45,169 nt of DNA from Verrucomicrobiota bacterium (GTDB taxonomy: Bacteria; Verrucomicrobiota; Verrucomicrobiia; Opitutales; Opitutaceae), in the NCBI GenBank assembly GCA_023443455.1, contig JAEZUE010000024.1, positions 1-45,169 on the forward strand, written 5' to 3'. The notes beneath the pieces were generated by a model that saw only the letters and a program-made list of their open reading frames with translations, was not told the origin of the DNA and searched no databases. Of this stretch, positions 43,250 through 45,169 are shown piece after piece (the first letter of the stretch is position 1; each line of letters begins with the position of its first letter). A program made the position numbers and the translations under genes.

Positions 43250-43283
43250 GCAAAATAGAGTGACGGCCGTCCATCTATTTTGC
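43250..43283. repeat. AT-rich 10-bp inverted repeat upstream of topB
   Basis: GCAAAATAGA (43250-43259) and its exact reverse complement TCTATTTTGC (43274-43283) are 14 bases apart. Its arms are far more AT-rich than the surrounding DNA. It lies about 80 bases before the topB start and could be an operator. Confidence 0.5.
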
Positions 43284-43537
43284 CTCGTTTGCGGGGGGCG
43301 GAAGATTGGTGTTTGCGGTCGGGCTCGGGCGGGGTGGGGGCTGTTGGTCGGCGGTGCCCGGTGGAACGCAGGCAGGGACGCCCGCGCCACGGGCTGGGGA
43401 GCTGGCGGTGCGGAGGGTATCCGGTCGAAGACTGGATCTGCGGGCTGCTGGTGTGCGCATTGTGCGGGCTGAAGCGCCGCGCCACTTGGGGCGCCCGTTC
43501 GAAGCATCCCTGTTTGGCGTGCCGGCTCGGTGCGCAC

Positions 43538-43567
43538 AAAAAGACGGGCGCCTCCCCCGAGGCGCCC
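43538..43567 (-). terminator. Rho-independent terminator of the dehydrogenase gene
   Basis: On the minus strand the 9-bp stem GGGCGCCTC / GAGGCGCCC (43546-43554 and 43559-43567) is followed by a GTCTTTTT tail. It begins about 38 bases after the dehydrogenase stop. Confidence 0.85.
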
Positions 43568-43604
43568 GCCATAAACCAACCGATGAAATGCGTGTCGTGC
43601 CGGC

Positions 43605-44534
43605 TCAGCGCGGGCGGACCTTGGACCAGATTTCCTGGAGGGCGCGGGCGCTGGCCTGCAGCCCCTGCTGCTCCTTGGGCCAGAGCGGGATCTCGACCTG
43701 GCCGAGCACGCCGGCGCGTCCGACAACAGTGGGCACGCTGATCGAGACGTCGCGCAGCCCGTAGGCGCCCTGCTGGAGCGAGGAGACCGGGAGCAGTTCG
43801 CGCTTGTCGAGGGCGATGGCGTGCACGACCTCGGCGATCGTGATGCCCACGGCCCAACCGGCTCCGCCCTTGCGGCGGATGACTTCGGCGCCACTGGTCT
43901 TGGTGCGGTCGAAGAGCTGTGTTTGGAAATTGGAGGATACGCCCGGAAACTTGTCGAGCGGGAGGCCGGCGGCGGTGGCGCTCGACCAGATCGGCACCAT
44001 GGTGTCGCCGTGCTCGCCGAGGATGAGGGCCTTGACCTGGAGCGGGTTGAGCTTGAGCGACTCGCCGATGAACGAGCGGAAACGGGCGGTGTCGAGCATC
44101 GTGCCCAGACCGAGCACCTGCTGCCACGGCAGGCCGAGGCGGAACGCGGCGAGCTGGGTGAGGATGTCGACCGGGTTGGAGACGACGAAGACCAGCGCGT
44201 CTTTGCGGTAACCGGCCGCCTTCATCGACGTGAGGATGCTGTCGAAGAGGGAGACGTTGCGGTTGATCAGGTCGAGGCGGGACTCGTCGGGCTTGCGGCG
44301 CAGACCGGCGGTGATGACGAAGATGTCGCTGTCGGCCGCGCGGGCGTAGTCGCCGGCGTAGATGCGCTGGCCACCGACGCACGAGGTGCCGTGCAGGAGG
44401 TCGAGGGCTTCGCCGGCCGCGAGATCGGCGTTGGCGTCGAGAATCTGGATCTCGGAGACGATGCCGGCGCACTGGAGGGCGAACGCGGCGTTGGATCCGA
44501 CGCGGCCGCCGCCGCCGATGATGGTGACTTTCAT
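43605..44534 (-). CDS. Malate/L-lactate dehydrogenase family protein
   Basis: A 309-residue NAD-dependent dehydrogenase. The Rossmann GGGGRVG opens the protein; VSNPVDILT, LGTMLDTARFR (D148, R151) and GEHGDTMVPIW (catalytic H175) are present, with R86 as the catalytic-loop arginine. At the specificity position (residue 102 in the lactate dehydrogenase scheme) it has R80, the malate-type residue, but the loop around it, RKPDESRLDL, is closer to lactate dehydrogenases (QKPGETRLDL). Malate is the more likely substrate. The start at 44534 gives the usual N terminus. A terminator follows; REP-like and heptad repeats lie upstream. Confidence 0.88.
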   Translation of the reverse strand: MKVTIIGGGGRVGSNAAFALQCAGIVSEIQILDANADLAAGEALDLLHGTSCVGGQRIYAGDYARAADSDIFVITAGLRRKPDESRLDLINRNVSLFDSILTSMKAAGYRKDALVFVVSNPVDILTQLAAFRLGLPWQQVLGLGTMLDTARFRSFIGESLKLNPLQVKALILGEHGDTMVPIWSSATAAGLPLDKFPGVSSNFQTQLFDRTKTSGAEVIRRKGGAGWAVGITIAEVVHAIALDKRELLPVSSLQQGAYGLRDVSISVPTVVGRAGVLGQVEIPLWPKEQQGLQASARALQEIWSKVRPR

Positions 44535-44545
44535 GAGTGGAAGAG

Positions 44546-44594
44546 GAGTCGAGGGTCGAGGGGCGAGGGGCGAGGGACGAGGGTCGAGGGCGCG
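44546..44594 (+). repeat. Heptad tandem repeat (GGGxCGA type)
   Basis: Seven 7-bp units in a row: GAGTCGA, GGGTCGA, GGGGCGA, GGGGCGA, GGGACGA, GGGTCGA, GGGCGCG. It lies directly upstream of the dehydrogenase start and matches the heptads at 33740-33858. Confidence 0.7.
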
Positions 44595-44599
44595 GAGGC

Positions 44600-44624
44600 C
44601 GAAACCCTTGGCGGGTTTCGCTAC
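44600..44624 (-). repeat. REP-like element
   Basis: On the minus strand GTAG (complement of 44621-44624) is followed by CGAAACCC-GCCAA-GGGTTTCG, an 8-bp perfect stem. Confidence 0.65.
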
Positions 44625-44648
44625 GAAGAAGTCGCTCGGTATTCGGAT

Positions 44649-44717
44649 GTAGGAGCCTGCTTGCAGGCGATCTGGGATCAGCTGAGTCCTGATGATCGCC
44701 TGCAAGCAGGCTCCTAC
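44649..44717. repeat. REPIN with 24-bp perfect inverted arms
   Basis: The 24 bases at 44649-44672 (starting GTAGGAGCCTGC) recur exactly as reverse complement at 44694-44717, 21 bases apart. Each arm holds its own small hairpin, GCCTGC-TT-GCAGGC, after the GTAG head. The perfect match suggests a recent copy. It lies between the dehydrogenase and aldolase genes. Confidence 0.85.
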
Positions 44718-44732
44718 AGGTCAAGGGATCGC

Positions 44733-45169
44733 TCAGCCCTTCAGCTGGCGGAGGATTTCGTCGGTGATCTTGGCGACCATGGCCTCGATGCTGGCATCGG
44801 GGGCCGGGTCGGCGGGAGCCGGGGCGGCGCCTTGCTGGCAGATGACCGTCGGGCGGAAGTCGGCGGTGTCGATGAGCTCGGCTTCCTTCATGTTGGCGCG
44901 CGGGTCGGGCATGCCGAGCTTCTGGCGCAGCGCGATGAGATCCTTGAGCTTGTCCGGCCCGAAACGGTGGAGACCGGAACCGAGGCTGGCCGCGAAACCG
45001 ACGGTGCGGCAGTAGGCGTCCATGTTCTCCATCTTCCAGTACGCGTCCTCGACGTCCTTGCCCCAGCAGATCACGCCGTGGTTCTGCATGAGCACGGCCT
45101 GGTGGTCGACGCCGACGCGGCCGACTTCCTCGGCGTTGGCCGGGGTGCCGGGGGTCTCGTACTTGGCGA
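44733..45169 (-). CDS. Class II aldolase/adducin family protein, C-terminal part
   Basis: The last about 145 residues of a class II aldolase (fuculose-phosphate/rhamnulose-phosphate aldolase or related epimerase type). The visible start is GTPANAEEVGRVGVDHQAVL, then MQNHGVICWGKDVEDAYWKM with the metal-binding His of the NHG motif, and a helical tail ending in a Pro/Ala-rich linker and DEILRQLKG. These enzymes split or epimerise sugar phosphates in fucose, rhamnose or arabinose use; the exact substrate cannot be told. The 5' part is beyond the window. A REPIN follows its stop. Confidence 0.85.
   Translation of the reverse strand, partial: AKYETPGTPANAEEVGRVGVDHQAVLMQNHGVICWGKDVEDAYWKMENMDAYCRTVGFAASLGSGLHRFGPDKLKDLIALRQKLGMPDPRANMKEAELIDTADFRPTVICQQGAAPAPADPAPDASIEAMVAKITDEILRQLKG

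Larger units (their letters stand above)
43170..43604. other. Gap between topB and the dehydrogenase gene
   Basis: This 435-base gap holds the topB promoter candidate, the inverted repeat at 43250-43283 and the dehydrogenase terminator. The remainder (about 43290-43530) is GC-rich with no credible gene; the open frames there lack features. A stretch near 43374 (CAGGGACGCCCGCG) is hairpin-prone and may be another degraded repeat. Confidence 0.4.

Noticed and set aside
43280..43764. Open frames on the plus strand between topB and the dehydrogenase
   Set aside because: Cys/Arg/Gly-rich, no start context, and they run into the dehydrogenase coding region and its terminator.

Overview
The window is about 45 kb of GC-rich bacterial chromosome with genes packed on both strands and almost no classical Shine-Dalgarno sequences. 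Two PEP-CTERM proteins (an outer-membrane/exosortase-type sorting tail), a secreted repeat protein of the kind common in Verrucomicrobiota, secreted polysaccharide-active proteins, and the C-terminal 'Y-x-V/L-x-S-S ... W ... F-Y-R' module on two exported proteins together suggest a Gram-negative member of the Verrucomicrobiota, probably close to Opitutaceae. This placement is an inference from gene content; no rRNA is present.

Layout. 1-1199: the end of proS overlapping clpS, which overlaps a DUF2017-like gene. 1249-4330: a small Cys-cluster membrane protein and a CcoI/FixI-type copper P-type ATPase. 4340-6764: a universal stress protein, then a lower-GC pair made of a secreted repeat protein and a PEP-CTERM protein. 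6956-9110: a response regulator/histidine kinase hybrid, an FmdB-like protein and tRNA-Gly(GCC). 9212-18611: exported enzymes (a GH43-GH35 fusion, a metzincin-like protease, a beta-helix protein) interrupted by gltX. 18827-22203: glutamate dehydrogenase, a ParE-type toxin-antitoxin pair and an unknown membrane protein. 22325-26218: metF, rlmN, an LptF/G-type permease and a BamE-like lipoprotein-like protein. 26303-31631: a second PEP-CTERM protein, a two-gene ABC-2 transporter and a large multiheme cytochrome c fused to a cytochrome b-type membrane domain. 31715-37925: a CoA-transferase-GNAT fusion, thrC, a GYF_2 membrane protein and an SDR oxidoreductase. 37939-45169: an ankyrin-TonB fusion, topoisomerase III, a malate/lactate dehydrogenase and a partial class II aldolase.

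Threaded through the gaps is a family of short GTAG-headed hairpins (REP-like), several paired head-to-head as REPINs: 1755, 16322-16380, 18731-18792, 20170-20192, 23285-23308, 44600-44624, 44649-44717, a weak one at 29472 and possibly one inside a coding region at 9781. At three genes (1249-1758, gltX and the ParE toxin) the TAG stop codon is part of the GTAG head. Heptad repeats ending in CGA occur at 33740-33858 and 44546-44594. There is no CRISPR array, prophage or intact transposase gene. The most unusual items are the REP/REPIN family and its use as stop codons, the domain fusions (GH43-GH35, CoA transferase-GNAT, ankyrin-TonB x2, cytochrome c-cytochrome b), and a degenerate heme site in the cytochrome.
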